Assembly (NCBI RefSeq): GCF_027943255.1
Contig: NC_072892.1
Coordinates: 27,985,792-28,049,791 of the forward strand
Direction: 5' to 3'
From: Anastrepha obliqua
Lineage: Eukaryota; Arthropoda; Insecta; Diptera; Tephritidae
Length of the DNA: 64,000 nt
Under the pieces are notes generated by a model. It had not been told where the DNA came from, did no database searches, and saw nothing but the letters and a program-made list of their open reading frames with translations. Position numbers and translations under genes: made by a program. Below are positions 1-14,900 of the stretch, in pieces. Within the stretch, counting starts at the first letter, position 1. Each line of letters begins with the position of its first letter.

Positions 1-1660
1 GTGTCCCAATACGATCAGTGGGATCATTCAAAGGGCGCTAGGCGAGCTTAACTCTTGGGCTACAGGCTGTGGCCTAAGCTTAAACGCGCGTAAAATAGAA
101 CTTATGTTATTTACGACCAGATATAAGGCACCAATTTTCACTCCACAAACCTTCTCACTTTCACTCAGTGCAAAGTACTTAGGGGCAATTCTGGACTCCA
201 AACTTAGCTGGAAATTAAACATTGAACTGGTAAAGAAAGCAGCAATCGCTTTATATGCCTGTAAACGTATGCTGGGAAGATGGGGTCTTCAACCTAAGCA
301 TACATTATGGTTGTATAAGGTGGTTATTCGACCAATTTTAAGGTATGGCTCGGTAGTTTGGTGAAAAGCTCTAGAGTGAGAATACATCAAATTACTCGGC
401 AGAATATGAAGATCAGTCTGTGCAATAACATTCGGTTCAATTAGACCATGTCCTATGAACGCTCTGACAAACGTTATTCCGATAGATCTACATATCAAGA
501 AGATGGCAACAATGAGTGCATTTAGGTTAAATAAAGCGGGTCGCTGGAAGGAAAAAGTTCATAGCCATGCCAGTCTATTACTGCGACAAACCCAGTATAC
601 CTCGAAGAGGACTAACTACATCGTCCCGACGGTAACATTCAGTAGAAATTTTGTCAATCTTTCCATCTCGGAAAGAATGGAATAAGGGATTCTCACTAAA
701 CAAGTTCGACACTACAGTCTATACAGATGGCAGTAAAATGGATTGTGGTGTTGGAGCTGGTATTTATTCTCATAGACTTGAATTGAAAGATCTGTGCGTC
801 TCCCTAATGCTTGCAGTGTCTTTCAGGCGGAAGCTTGTAGGCTACTAATCGCAGATCCCTCTTTTAAGGGCAATATCGCTATTCTTTCAGATAGCCAAGC
901 TGCAATCCAGGCACTGGGTTGGGCTACAACAACCTCTAAAGTGGTGGAACAAAGCAGGACTAGCCTTACCACCTTGAGCGAAAACCATAAAGTTACCTTA
1001 ATCTGGGTCCCGGGACATCGGAGCATTGAAGGTAATGAAAAGGCGGATGAACTGGCCAGAAGGGGATCTGCCATGAATAACGTTCTTGCAGAATTGGTAT
1101 TCACACCACTAGGTGCAGTCAAGAGTGCAATTTCCCTAAAATACCTCCGAATCGCAGATTGTAGATGGATAGACCAGACGAAATGCAAAATTAGCAGAAC
1201 GTTATGGCCCACCTACAACCTTAAGCAATCGTCAACATTGCTAAACATGAAACGACGGTACGCCTGGAGGCTAACGACAGTCATAACTGGCTTTTGGTCT
1301 GTGGGAGAACAAGCAGCCAAAATGGGTATCCCTCACAACACATACTGTGACATTTGTAAACAACCGGAGAAAAAGGAAACAATCTTCCATTTCCTCTGCG
1401 AATGCCCTGCCCTATGGAAGGACAGAATGTTAACCCTGGGTAAACCGCTGTTCGAGAGTCTGGAACAGCTGTCTGGCTTAGATGTCAACAACCTGATAAG
1501 GTTCCTGAACCGCACAGACTGGATATAGCCATGCTGTAAATAAGTGGTAAACAAGTTGGTAACGAAGATGTGGCAACAAAATGGTGCGGAAGCGCTAGTT
1601 GGATTCTGGAAGAATTACCACTTAAACCAACCAACCAACCAGATAAATCTTAATGTGACT
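1..1660 (+). mobile_element. 5'-truncated LINE, LOA/I-like, with RNase H domain
   Basis: The remains of one reverse-transcriptase ORF cross the left edge. Bases 104-360 encode the end of the RT domain (SAKYLGAILDSKLSWKLN, RPILRYGSVVW), then a TGA at 361. An RNase H domain follows (YTDGSKM near 720; SDSQAAIQALGWA and WVPGHRSIEGNEKADELARR at 870-1065), then a C-terminal CDICKQ..HFLCECPALW zinc motif before the stop near 1528. At least one frameshift lies at about 650-800. Short CCAA repeats at 1627-1640 probably mark the 3' end. Presence of RNase H after RT fits the LOA or I clades. It lies in the last visible hyd intron or downstream of it. Confidence 0.85.
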
Positions 1661-1784
1661 TGTCAACAATCAGAAAGAAGGTTATTAGACCCATACTTTA
1701 AGAAATAATCCCGAGAATGTTACCAATCATGTAGACACGACATACACAGACCAGAATAAAATGTGTACCTGCGCAGCCCAGTTC

Positions 1785-2275
1785 AAAAGTGGAAGATATA
1801 GTCCGATGAAATTAAAATTACTTTATTTGGTTCCAAAGGCCGCAGACAAATGTGCGAAGGCCAAATTATCCTACTACGGTACTGGACCAGCCTATTCGAT
1901 AAAGAAAACATGGATGCAAAATTGTAGATGGAGATAATAGAGTCAACTACGCTACCACCCACGAAGTGGAAGATGCTTTTGAAATGTTTATAAATGCGAG
2001 ACAACGACAAAAACATGTCAGCAAGTTGGCAAACAAGAAATTTGCTTGTTTCAAATGGGGTTGAGGTCATTTCTGCGAACAAATGTCTGTCATTTGATCT
2101 TAATCTCAGTGAAAGTTTTGGGCTGTTGTCAAAGACAATCTCCCAAATATCAAAGAGCTCTGAAGACTTGCGAGAAAGGCGTGGAAGGTTATTCCTATCG
2201 AGAGGGGCGGGTGTTTCGGGGACTATATCTCTCCTCGGTGCACAGCTGTAGTCACCAACAAGATACCAGTAGTTG
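1785..2275 (+). pseudogene. Tc1-like transposase remnant
   Basis: Broken reading with SDEIKITLFGSKGR (catalytic Asp region) at about 1792 and, after frameshifts and a deletion, SFDLNLSE plus WAVVKDNL-like residues at about 2090-2150, matching the SPDLNPIENLW region of Tc1 transposases. The central catalytic segment is missing. Frames shift several times, so it is inactive. Confidence 0.6.
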
Positions 2276-2380
2276 AGATATTTTCTCTTCAGTAGAAATG
2301 TCGACTATATGTCACCGTTATTATTTCGAACAGAGTTGTACCTATATGTATGCGCCCTCAGTCATAAAATTGAATAGATT

Positions 2381-2429
2381 TTTTTTGCTAAATAGCAAAA
2401 AACAATCATCATGCACTTTTTAGTGCATG
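2381..2429. repeat. Two adjacent perfect stem-loops
   Basis: Arms of 10 bases at 2381-2390 and 2393-2402 (loop of two), followed after seven bases by arms of 8 bases at 2410-2417 and 2422-2429 (loop TTTT). They lie in the hyd intron. They may be the tip of a small transposon; no coding sequence is associated. Confidence 0.6.
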
Positions 2430-2941
2430 AAAAAATCATCGAACGCCTGACCAGGTGTGTGGCCTTTTCTACTCTCTATAAAAAGTTAGTTACTCGAAAA
2501 ATTAGTTTAATTTTTTGGTCTCAAATTTTTATATATCAAAAACTTTGTAAAACTTATAATGATTACTGTTCCTGCTTCTAAGGACTTCATACAACCCTTG
2601 AATGGTTGAAGAAGGGAAAAAGAAACAGAAAACATTAACTCGTTATTTTTTTCTGTGCTTTCGATGGGTTCTGATACTACTGACGAGAACTTCACAATTT
2701 TGTATACTTCAGTGCTACCAGCTTCAGGGGTATTAAAGTGTTTATATATGAAAGAACTGATTTAAAAGTGAATCTCAATGCAACAAAAAACAAGAAATTC
2801 ACTGACAATTAAATGAAATATCGTATAATGTTATTGAAAGAGCTGAACTAGCCCGCTCTGTTTGTGTATAACTGTAGATAAATGCATACTTTTATTTTTG
2901 AATCGTAATTTGAAATTTAAGTTGATGAACTCGATACATAC

Positions 2942-5900
2942 CTTCCAACATTTCTGAATGCATTTATTCGTTCAAACGAGCCATAGCCTTGTCTTGGAGT
3001 GTAAAAACCTCGTTTACCAGGTGAATAAAATAATGGTTCATTGTCTTCAATTTGGCACTGCTCAAGCAAAACGACAGGTATCATTTTCTTCTGAGTTTGA
3101 TTTGACGCATTATTTGCTTCTGATTTTTGTTTATATGTTATTATATCAAGAGCTTCGTTAATCTTTTGTCTTAGAGTATCTTCAGAGGACAAAATAGATA
3201 GGAGTTGGGGTGTCGGAATTTCAAGCAACATACCAGTTATTTTGGACGCATTGGTAGCATTTATTGAATAAATCTGAAAATTTATAATTTAAAATTATAT
3301 TATATATATCAAAACTGTTAAATTCAACAAGAATAACTATACTAAAAAACATAGGTCTCAACTTCTTTCTGTCTTATATTATATCTAAAGGGTGATCAGG
3401 TTGGATGTACTTCTTCCAATAGCGTCTTTTTGACAGATTTCGCGTGACTACTGTCAAGCTAAATACATAATTTTGGTCAGTAGTCGTTGATATTTCATAA
3501 TGGAAAGACTTACGCCTCAACACGTTTTAAAATCGTACAATTGTATTACCAAAATAGGTGCTTTTGAAGTGTTTATCGCGCGATAAGATCAAATCGCGCT
3601 AAGCAAAATTTCCGTATTTTGATGGAAGAGCAACACGAAGCCATTCAAGAACAGCCATTACATTTGTTGCTGGAGGAATCATCAGCCCATTTTTCTTAAA
3701 AGACAAGGCTGCCGCCAAAGTAACAGTGAATGGCGAATGCTATCGGGCCATGATAAACAACTTTTTGATGCCGGAAATTGAAGCCCGTGATGCCCACAAC
3801 AACTGGTTACAACAAGACGGCGATACAGCCCGTGAAACAAAGGATTTACTGTGTCCTCATTTCGGTGAGCAATTTATCTCTCGTCTCTGACCAGTGGATC
3901 TGCACTTTTATTTGAGAGGATATGTAAAGCCTAATCCTTTGTGAATAAACCAGCTTCGATTGAGGCATTGGAAGCCAACATTACTAAAGTTATTCCCGAG
4001 ATACCGACCGAAGTCCTCCAGCGAGTCATTCAAAATTGGTGTGTACGGATGGACGAATTACGTCGCATTTGAAAGGGATTATCTTTAATAATAAATATTT
4101 AATAAACAAAAATAATAAAGATTCGCCAATCAATTTGAATTTTCAACTTAAAATCCGATGTCCCTAAATTGATCACCCTTAATAAAAAAGAAATACTAGG
4201 AGTGATAACATTTACATACCTTTGGGAAAAGCCTTTCGCCGAGCTGCTGTAAATGCACTGATAAATGATCATTGGAGTTATCTGCTGAATTATCTATAAA
4301 TAAAGCCAATAAAAAATTTGTTGAAATAATTTTCAAAGGGTAGAAATGTTAATGTATAGAACAGATATTATTCCACGACGTTTTCCGATCACTTAAGGTA
4401 CTCACAGTTTTCTTCTAAAGTTAAAATGTGGTAACTTTGAAAAGTGGCTCTTGGAAACTGTGAGCATCTCTATGAATTTTTTCGTTATTAATTGAATTAA
4501 ATTGAGTGTATTTTTATCGTGTAAATGTGTATATCATATAAAGAGGCGCCAAAATGTAAGCCAAAAAAATGTAGTTATGCTATTACTACTTCTTATAAAT
4601 ATAATATTATATTAAGAAATTTACGAACCTGTAATGGTCGAAGTCGGTATATATGGTCTAGCATCATAATTCAGTAGCTTTCTTTCCCGAGAAGTGCGCC
4701 AAAAAATTTTATTACCCGACGCGCGCCTCTGTAGTGTGGGCGGCTCTCTATTTGAGACTCCTCGATTTCGTAAAATACTTGAAAATGGAGCCCCATATTT
4801 ACTGTTTATGCCAATATGAGTAGATTCCAAATGCGGCATTTTTGCAGTGGCTAGCAATGCTTCAGCGATTGATGTATAAAAACTGCGCGCTACTCCAGAT
4901 CCTTCGCCAGGTTCGTCCTTGAAGGTAACTTTTACGCGATTAAAAGTCAATGGTGTTTGTGTTCGTCTTGCTTGACTTCCGAATTGAGCATTCAATTCTT
5001 TAAATGTTTGAATTATTAAACTTTCACGATTGCGTTCTAGTTTACATAATATAAGATCGCGTTGTTGTCCGTTGCGTAACTTTTCCATATGTCTTCGAAA
5101 TCTTATCTCTTTTACCGGAAATCCTCGCAGTTCTGGTAGTAATGACCCATGCTCCATTCCAACATCATCCATAAAAACCCTCCCGAATAGGTCCAGTGTT
5201 AATTTCCATCGCCCAAGTAAAATATTCCAAGATGGCGTCACGGAAGAAAACTGTTTGCAAAAATTTATTCCTCGTGGTGGAAAATTATTTACAGACATGC
5301 TCGTTCGCTTAAAATTTTCCTGTAAAGACAAGCGTGTTGTGTTCTTCTCATTTTCCGGCTTTTTGACTATTGAACTCGCTCGAACGATAACACTACGTGC
5401 AGTTGACGCATGACCAATTTCCTCTTCCGTTCTTTGAAATTTATTTGGAGTAATAATGATTTCTGGTCGACCGGAATGTACAGAATTACTAACTGCTGGT
5501 TCTGTTTCGGGAGCGGGTATACTTTCACCAATTTCCATAGGCTCAATACTCCCGAATTTGGAATTTATTTCTGTACAAAGAAAGCAAAGTAAAAGATGTT
5601 CAGAATTGATAGTTTTAATAAATATTTCTAGAGAAGACACATTTTAGTTAATAAAAGCTTAGGCTATATTAAAATCTAGGGAATCACTCTGTCCAATCTG
5701 TATAAATCAAAAAACATTCAACTTAAATGTAAATTGTAATAAAATTAAGAATAAATTCAAAATATGTAAAGTATAAATAATATTAATACTCAGGCTTGCC
5801 GAGTGTAGGGCAAAAAGATAAATTGAGCTTTTCCAGCTTTTTTTTCATCTGCCAACGCAAGTTCGTTAAAAAAAATTGTACGAAAACTTTAGTTGTTACA

Positions 5901-8900
5901 GAAAAATTGAAATAAATGGAAATGTATGAAAACTTTTTTCTTACCTTCCTCCATATTTTCAGAACTTTTTGCTGATTTGTAGCTGGAAAATCCCAGCTTT
6001 ATTGGAGCTACAGTCATATTTTCTACTGCATTTGTATTTTCTACGGCTGAAGAGAGTACTGGTATATTCGCAAATAAGTCCTCTCGCTTTGAATTTGGCT
6101 GAAGAAGGTGTGGTTTATCAGCTAGAGGTATTGCAACATCCAATGGTAAGTCAAAACTGTCCGGTGCTAAACAGCCAAGGCTTAAAGTTGAATCAGATCG
6201 AATAAAAAAGGAATGTCGGCGGGTTGTTGCTGATAGAGGCACAGCTGTGGCTGTAGAAGGATTATTGTCAGGAAACATTTCTTCATTTGTTACGTTAGAA
6301 AACTCGTCATCTGTATCTTCATTTTCGTTCGCATTCGCAATGTTTGCGTTTGAAAAATGGTCAGCTGTTTCATAAAAATTGGAGTTATTACGCATATAGT
6401 AAATAAATCCATCAAACACATAAGCTATGTGTCGGAATGCTGTTATATCCAGAACAGGCAAAGCATCGCGATGTTCTGAGGTATGAGCTCGCATCAAAGA
6501 TAAACAATATGTGAAAAAATCTCGTCTAGTTGATGAGCCTGTGAAATAAACTTGCGATAATATTTTTTTTCTTTTCAATGTTCATAACTTAATTATACCT
6601 ATCATATTGATCCCAACTGATGAAGAACTGGTTTGGTTAGAATTATTTTGGGCATTTAGATTAAGGGGATGAAGAGGATGAGTTGGGTCAGTAAAATTCG
6701 TTAGATAAGCACCAAACTTTAATTGGGGTTCTGTTCCGTCCATAATTGCGTACATCCAATCCCAAGTGCGTTTTAGCCGCTTTTCAATGTAGATCTGCAA
6801 CACAATAAAATTTTAGTTAAAAATATTCAGATTGAAAATTTCTTTCTAATAAAATAACAATATAAAACTGCACAAACAATTTGACAGCACCTAATTCGAG
6901 TGTAATTCTGCCATGAAAAATCTCCTCATAAAAATTAGTTCTTCATCTGCCGTTCGGAGTCGGCTTGAAAATTATAGGTCCCTCCATTTGTGGAACAACA
7001 TCAAGACGCACGCCACAATTAGGAAGAGGAGCTCGGCCAAACACCCAAAAAGAGTGTACGCGCCAATTATATATATATACATATATGGATTCGACACAAA
7101 CCATTAAGATCTAGTGCGCATTAACAACATACTGCGATATTTTTTGCTTTGTAAAAGTTCATCAACGAAAGCCGAACATATGGTATTTTCGAAAAAACAA
7201 AAAAAAAAATAAAACAGTTAAACAAATCTATGAAAATCTTGTAAATTTCAGTTTCTATCTTGCTATCTTCAGATTTAATCAAATATTTTGGGACGCTTCA
7301 ATAGAGTAGTGATTCCATGTTACAAACAACTAAGCAGTAAAACTCTGCTACCGGCTGCTCAGATTCATGTATACGATGAAGGTTGAAGTTGCAATTTCCA
7401 ACAGGTACCTCATATCAATCGGTTTTGATACACAATCTATATAAACGAATGCATGTCTGTCAGTATGCCTCCTGTTTGTTCTCTATGCATAACTACACCA
7501 TTCATCCAATTGCGAAGAGGCCTTAATATTTATAAAAATTGTGTTTATGTGCCGATTTAGTTGCGGCATTTTACAAAAAATTGTTTTATTGCAAACAAGA
7601 ACCCAAGACGGATTGATTCGAAAGGTTTTCCAAAACAAGGCGCAGAATTACAAGTCATCAGTGGCTTAGTGCACGTGCTAAATATGAAGCTACGAAAAAC
7701 TGTGTCAATATGTGTGTGAGCTAGTTTAAAAAAACATCTGGCCAGCTCAAGCGTCGGAGAAACTTTTGATTTATTACACGATTTACGAAAACAAGACACA
7801 AAAACAAAAAAAAATGCAAGGCAGAATTGAACATTCAAGACAGAGTAACAATCCAGTGATACTGTAAAGAATTGAGACGAGGCCCAAAGCCAATCACTGG
7901 AAGTGTGTGAGTTAGTTTTAGAAAATACATCTGGCCAGCTCAAGCGTTGGAGAAGCTTCACGCTTATTACACGATTATACCACATTAAACACAACGCTTA
8001 TTCATTAGAGAAAGAACATGACAGTACCTAGAAGTTTAAATCTTTTGGAGATTCACATATGAATTTATATAATACTTACTTGTAGCTGAATTGCTTCCTC
8101 CATTTGTGTCTTATATGTAGGTTTTTCGACATCAGTGGTAAGTTGGCAAGCAAAATTGTTTAGAAGATCTGATATTTGCCGAACTATTATTCCGAATGCA
8201 CGAGCCAAGTTACTTGCAGTTGTTGCCATGGTATGCTGATCTTGGGGTGGAACAGCTACCGTAGAACTCGCTGGCACAGTAGATCGACGCAATGCCATGG
8301 GGTCAATAAAAACTAAGTTTGATCCGGCTGGAACTCGAACAGAAGATCGAGCTGTGTCTCTACTGCGAATCGCCCATTGCATAGATTGTGGGGCTAAATC
8401 AGTACGAACATTTGAACTATTATTTCGACGTTCTAATGGTTGATCAGCGAAATTAAAATCGTCAGAGTGCTCATCTGTTTCACCATCTTCAGAAGCTTCC
8501 TCTTCCTGAGGAGACGAATCGCCAGACTCATCTTCGAGAAAGAGAACCCCAATATCTAGAAATGTAAAAACAATTAATTCTTAAACAAGGAACTAATGCA
8601 TTTGTGGTGGCCATTATGCAGTCTGTGTCATAGTCCGATAAAGCCTACAAAACTTAGAAATCCTAAAATCCTAAAGATATATTTATAAAAAAATATATAA
8701 ATAAACAATCGGGAAACTATTGGATCCTGCAAAGAACAAAGTTGTTATAAGCTTTAAGGTTCTTTAGATGTAGGAACAACCTCTCTTTTCTAGGTCTTTT
8801 TACAGATATTATCAAAAAACTCTAGAAAAGCAAATAAAACCGTCAGATATCCTTCGAAAGGTATATTCCGCCGCTTTTATATAAATCAGAACCGTACTTT

Positions 8901-11900
8901 TTGAGTTACAGTCATTTAAATTCAACACATAAGACGATTTTTAAATTTTTTCGAAAATTGTTAATTTTAATTCATTCTTTTTAGTTGATTGACTTTGTAA
9001 GTGTAACGAAAATAATTTTGTTTATCGTTTTTCTGGTTGCAAAGCTTGAATGTGGCAAACATTTAAATCGGCCGCTTTTATTTATTGTAATTTGTCATAA
9101 CTCTTACATTTTGTGGCCAATTTTTTAATTTCAAATTTTAGGCTTTACATTTTCTTAATATAATTATATTTTATTGTTAACATTTATAATTTTTTTTAAA
9201 GAGTATCAACTATAAAGGATGGCTAAAATAATTTTTTTTTTTCTAAAAAACACTTATTAACTAGTTACCTTTTTTTAAGAAAATATTTGTACACTAATGT
9301 TATCGAAAAATATAGTTGCGGTGTTTGTACCTTGTTCGCCCTTCTTTACTTAATAATGACATACGTATAATGTTTTCCAAAGCTAAAAAATTCACCTGTT
9401 TCAGAACCCACTGTAGCACCAGTTTGAACACTTCGTTGCGCATCTTGATTGCTTTGGTTGTCATCAGAATCAGACTCAGTTTCTGGATCGTTAAACGGAA
9501 AATCATTGTCGCTTTCATCATCCTGAATAACCTCATCATGTCGTCCAGAATCTAAAATATCTTCCTCTTGCCCATGGTTACTGTTTCCCCTGTTGTTAGT
9601 TTCTTCACTTTCATGTGCATCTCGTATTACTGCAAATAAAAAAAGGGTTTCACGTATTATATTATTCAACTAATCGGAAAATAAGCTATAACTATGGTTT
9701 AGATTTTATCTCAGCAGACTTATAAAGTGAGCTTTATCAACAGAGATAAAATTTATAACTGCCCTTTAACTCCTTTATTTTCACAACTGCTTAAGAAAGA
9801 TGGTCTGTTAGTTCCAGAAGTACGGCAAGTTTCAAGTAAACATCCACTATATTCTTCAACTATTTTCATGGCTTGTAATGCTGATGAGCAAAAGTCCGCT
9901 GTTCCTAAGAACAGGATCATCAAAACTTAAGGAGCGGAGAGCAGATTGGACAACATTTTTTATACCTACTCAAGTCTTTCAAAATGATATCCTATAAAAC
10001 AATACACATTCTAGCTTAGAACGAACTAATGAAACAAAAAGTAATGTTAGTGTACACTTATACGAATGAAGGGTCAATGAAGTCAGTACTAAAACGGTTG
10101 CGATATGTTGATTGTTGAGAAATAGGGTTGTAAGTACCTAGATTACCTGTATCATCACCTTTGGGAATAGAAGAAAAAAAGTGACCTTCCACGTTTTAAT
10201 TAACTCCCCACACTCAAAAGATTTATTGAAAATTAGAGGATAGGCGAGGTAGATAGGCGAAAAAGCTGGACAATTCTTAAAAATCCATCCAGAGTTAATG
10301 CGAGTGAACCAAAATTAATTGAGAAAACAGAATGCTTTCAATAGCGAGTCCCGATCAACAGAGTAAAGTTCATTATTTACTAGGTTAAAGTTGCAACTAC
10401 TAAAACCAAAACCAGAAATATGATTCTTAAACTGGTGTAAAAACATAAAACTTTTAATTACGTATACAAGGGCCGAGATGATGGTCGGGACATCACTGGG
10501 CCCAAGCACTCGTGCAATGAAAAATGTAATAAAAATCGTGCTCTCCTGATCAAAAAACGCGAAAATTGATCATGTTGCGATAATGAATTATACGATTCCT
10601 GTGTTTTAGATGTACGTACATACGATCCGAGGATCCAACATTGACCGAATAAGATCAGAATCAAATTGAAATCAGTCAGTTTAAATTAGCGCCAACGGTT
10701 TACTTTACTTTTGACTGGATTATAAGAGGATAACCGACTACACTACCCTCACACGAGCTAAACACTCAATCCGGACCTCTCTACTGTCACATGTTGTTAT
10801 TTAAATAAACATCTCAAATTTCAAAATTCTACACTAATAACCTTTGTTTACGACTTACTGTCAATATTATCAATAGAAAAATTTGATTGAATGTTATATC
10901 CAGATGTATTAGAAAGGTTCCCGTCTTGGTTTGATACTGGTTCAGGTGGCGTTTCTGTGGTGGACGAAGGAGCAAGTGGCTCTACGCTAAATAAATCATC
11001 CGAACTCTATAAAGATAATAACATGTAGTGTACACAAGACATACCATATAAGAATAAACGCTTACATCAATACTTGTAGAAGACATCGTAAATGGAGCTG
11101 TCGGCCGAACCACACCAAGGCGCACAGGTGAAATCAGAGACTCGGATACCTCGCAGAGTTCTTCTATTGAGATTTTATACAATGATTGAAAAACTTTTAC
11201 ACAGCTTTGAATGTGTTTGTTTGAAGCCAAGTTTGATTTTCTCCGCTCGGGATTTGGCATTTTCTCTAAGCTGAAAATAACAAAGACACGCACAACGGAC
11301 CGTACAAATCGTCGAGCTACTGATTCAGCATCTTTTCTACGACCCGGAATATTACTATCTTGCATTTCACGAACTAGTGTCATTAATAGCGTCTCCAAAT
11401 GATCTCCACTGCATTTCACAAATAAATTGTGTGTGAATTTATCTAGAAGTGTGGAACCTTGTTGACTTTGAAGATACATATTGTAACTCTCAGTATTTGA
11501 AGCATCTGTTGAATTCGGTTGCTGTTGAGGAGCATTTTCATTTTTTTCAGCACCAGTCATAATCATAGATCGAACTGCATGCCAGTCAACTAATAATCGT
11601 TCAAGAGCTTTTCGTGCAAACTTTGGCGGTTCAAGATCATGTTCTGGCATATCCGCTTCGATATCAATAGAAGAAGATTTACGCGAATTGCTATTAGCAC
11701 CGCCGCTTCCCACATTTCGTACTCGCGCATTGGCCCGATATTGTCTCTGTTCTATTGTCTGGCGACCAACTGTTTGTATGAGAAAGAGCAAAATTGATTC
11801 ACCTTTTGAATTGAACTTTGTTACTAAATCAGTACACGAAGCCAATTTGCACAAAAGAGCGAAACGTTTATTTTGGTTTCCAGCAATAAGGGCTTTACAT

Positions 11901-14900
11901 TTACACTTCTCCCAGCAATCACAGTAAGCAGTAGGAGATGTTCGTTTCAATTTGCAATCATGACCTTTGTGGCAAACACGAGCACATTCTGTGCAACAAC
12001 ATAATGACCCCGTTAGGCCACATGTTTTACACTCATAAATGTTCTGATTAATATGATCGGCCCCAGTCCATGTAAATGAACATGTATCGTTATAACATAT
12101 AACATATAAAGGAGACTGATCAGGCGGTGATCCTGATGGAAATATCATAGAATTCTTAAGCGAAGTATCTTTTTCTGACAAGCTCAAAATTGTGTTAAGA
12201 AGTATTATACCGGCTTCGTAGGCGCGTGTGTATACTGATATCATAAATGGCGTTCGGCCTTGAGAATCCTTTGAACTGAGCATTTGATGTAAATAAGGGC
12301 GGAATATTGCAGATGAACACATTTGTTGCAAAATCAAAATTGCATACTCTCGGCGTTGCATGGGTTCATAAACATAATTTGGTGTAGGTACACTTGTGGA
12401 TGAATTCATATTTGGAACAGTGGCTGAAATATTTTTCGAGATTTCATCTTCGACTTCACCACTAATAACATCATTTATTACCGGATTCGCACTATTCCCC
12501 TCCACTGACCACTGCGGTATATAAATTTGATCATCTATAGACGCCATACTGTGCCCCGCATTATTTTGCTCCGGCTCAGTATTAATTAGACGATTCATCA
12601 TTTCTCGTAAGCTAACCGACCGACTTTCTCGCATACTACCACTAGCTGCATTCGTACCTGACGAAGATCCTGTGTTCGCCACAGGCACACTGTTGTTTAC
12701 ATCCAAATGGCTTGAAAGGTTCGGACAATTTGAAAATACAGCATTAGCTAAAGGTGTTGATCTGCCAAGGCCAGAAAAAGATTTCTTTTCTTCAGTTTCT
12801 TTGTTTGATGTGGGTGCACACATGACAACGCATGCATGAAAAACATTACGTCCCCCATCACAACGCTCCTCTGTAATGGCAACAATTTCATTGCGTTCTT
12901 CTTTTTCTAAATGACTAAGTATGGCAAATACGTTTTTAATGTCACACCGCAAAATATGAGGCATAAGCTTCTGATCTTCAAAGAGTAATGCAGTCAAACA
13001 TAGTTTAGACTTAATATTTCCTGCACCAGATAAGGGTATCATACCCATCGATACACTTTTTACAGGTGGCAAATCAAGCCATTGCGGATCTTTTATTGAC
13101 CCCAAACAATCTTTAGCAATAGGGTAAAGAGCCCGATTTCCATCACATACTAGAATATTGCTGGTGTTGCCACTGTTATCGTTATTGCAGATAATGCTTA
13201 TATTATTGGGATTAGCTCCTAAAAACGACACGCAATCCGTAGGAAATTGGCAACTTTGTTCTTGCTTGCTGTTATATAGATTAAACAAGCTATAGGAAAT
13301 CTTGCTTCCATTTTTTTTTATAACATGAATACCCCGGACGTCGACAGCCATGGCTAATAATTGAAAACCAGTTGATTCATTACAGTTATTTATATTGACT
13401 TTTCTAGGAAGCTTTTGCAGCCAATCTGGGCCGCGGGATGTCATATTTGTTTTATATACCTGAACATCCTCACGACGTAAAAGTCGACACTGTTGCCAAT
13501 CATCGTCTTTACCTTCACTGCCGTTGCCACTAGCAGTACCGGCAGTGGTAGTTGACGAAATTGGAAAACGAACCGCTACAAAATCTCCATCGACTTTTAA
13601 GACTTTTCCAACAGGTCCCACCTTATCTTCTACAAACACAACATCTTTTAATTGCCAAAGTTCTTCATCTTTTTTATTTTCGATATCGTCTTTAGTAGCC
13701 ATTCTCTTTGCGCGTTTATGAGAAGTCACACTACCAGTATCACTACATGTACTTGATGCAGGTGAAGGAGGTGGTGGCATATCAATGCGATCCGTGGTTT
13801 CCTTTGTAGAACTAATTGTTTTACTACTTGATGGTTGCATATTAGCCGTTGATGAGTTAGGAGTTTTTATACAATCTTTTTCAGCACTTACTGGACAACA
13901 GGAACCTAACTGAGGTTTTTCTGTACTAGATTGTGTTAATATGGAAATGATCTTGAATCGACACACGTCGCTAAAATCCCAGACAGAATTCTGCAACTGA
14001 CCTATCTTTGGTATGCCATTAAAACACGTAAAACCAATAGATCCCGCTTGATAAATAGGGCATTTTTTCATTATCACCTGTGTTCCAACACTGATATCTG
14101 AGGTTATGGATTTAAATGGCTTTTTAGTCTTTGTGCGGAATTTGTCCCAAAGATATCGGCGTTGATCAAAAGGTAAAACACCCCACCAATACACATTGTT
14201 GTTTTCAGTCCTTACTGCGGTATATAAAGAGCAAACATTAATAGATGCTATTGGATCCATAACGAATTCATTGAACATTATTGCTGGGTGTTCGAATTTA
14301 GCTCCCAGGTGTCCTAATTGATCGTCCATCCAAGTTGCTACTCGACCAGTCTCAGTTACCACTGAACAGCGAATAAAGTTAGCAGAAATTTGCTCTACTT
14401 TTTCCGTTACATTTAGACTTATAGTTTTTGAATGATACACATTTTCCATCTAAAAGTAGTATATAAGAATAGCAACCATCTTTATATTTTTTTAACACTT
14501 ACCAACTAAATATACAGTAATTGTAAAATAATGACAAATTTTAAAAATTAATATTTTTCTTCGAGAATAGCTGTGAAGTTTTAAATCTGGGAATAAAAAT
14601 TGGGAACTTTACCGACAATTAGTACTAGTAAGCAAATGCTCTTCCAATTTATTTTTATTTAATAAATATTAAATTAATTAATATGAATAGTTACATATTC
14701 AGATAAGATGAGAAAGAAAAATTTGTATTTCTTTAGGAATTATTAATATAACTAAAATGAAAGGCTCTTATTTATGTTCAGCGATCCATTTGTCAGACAA
14801 AATGAGGACGTAAATTGAAAAAGCACAGGTGAAATCAGTGGTATATGTTTTCTTGCGAAAAATTTCCAAACATTTCAGGTCAAGGCGAATTCACATAAGG

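Noticed and set aside
7557..7994. 145-codon minus-strand ORF
   Set aside because: Its peptide repeats follow a DNA duplication, it lies in a hyd intron and shows no domain.
11688..13721. Plus-strand ORFs of 60-80 codons opposite hyd exon 7
   Set aside because: Antisense shadows of a strongly conserved exon.
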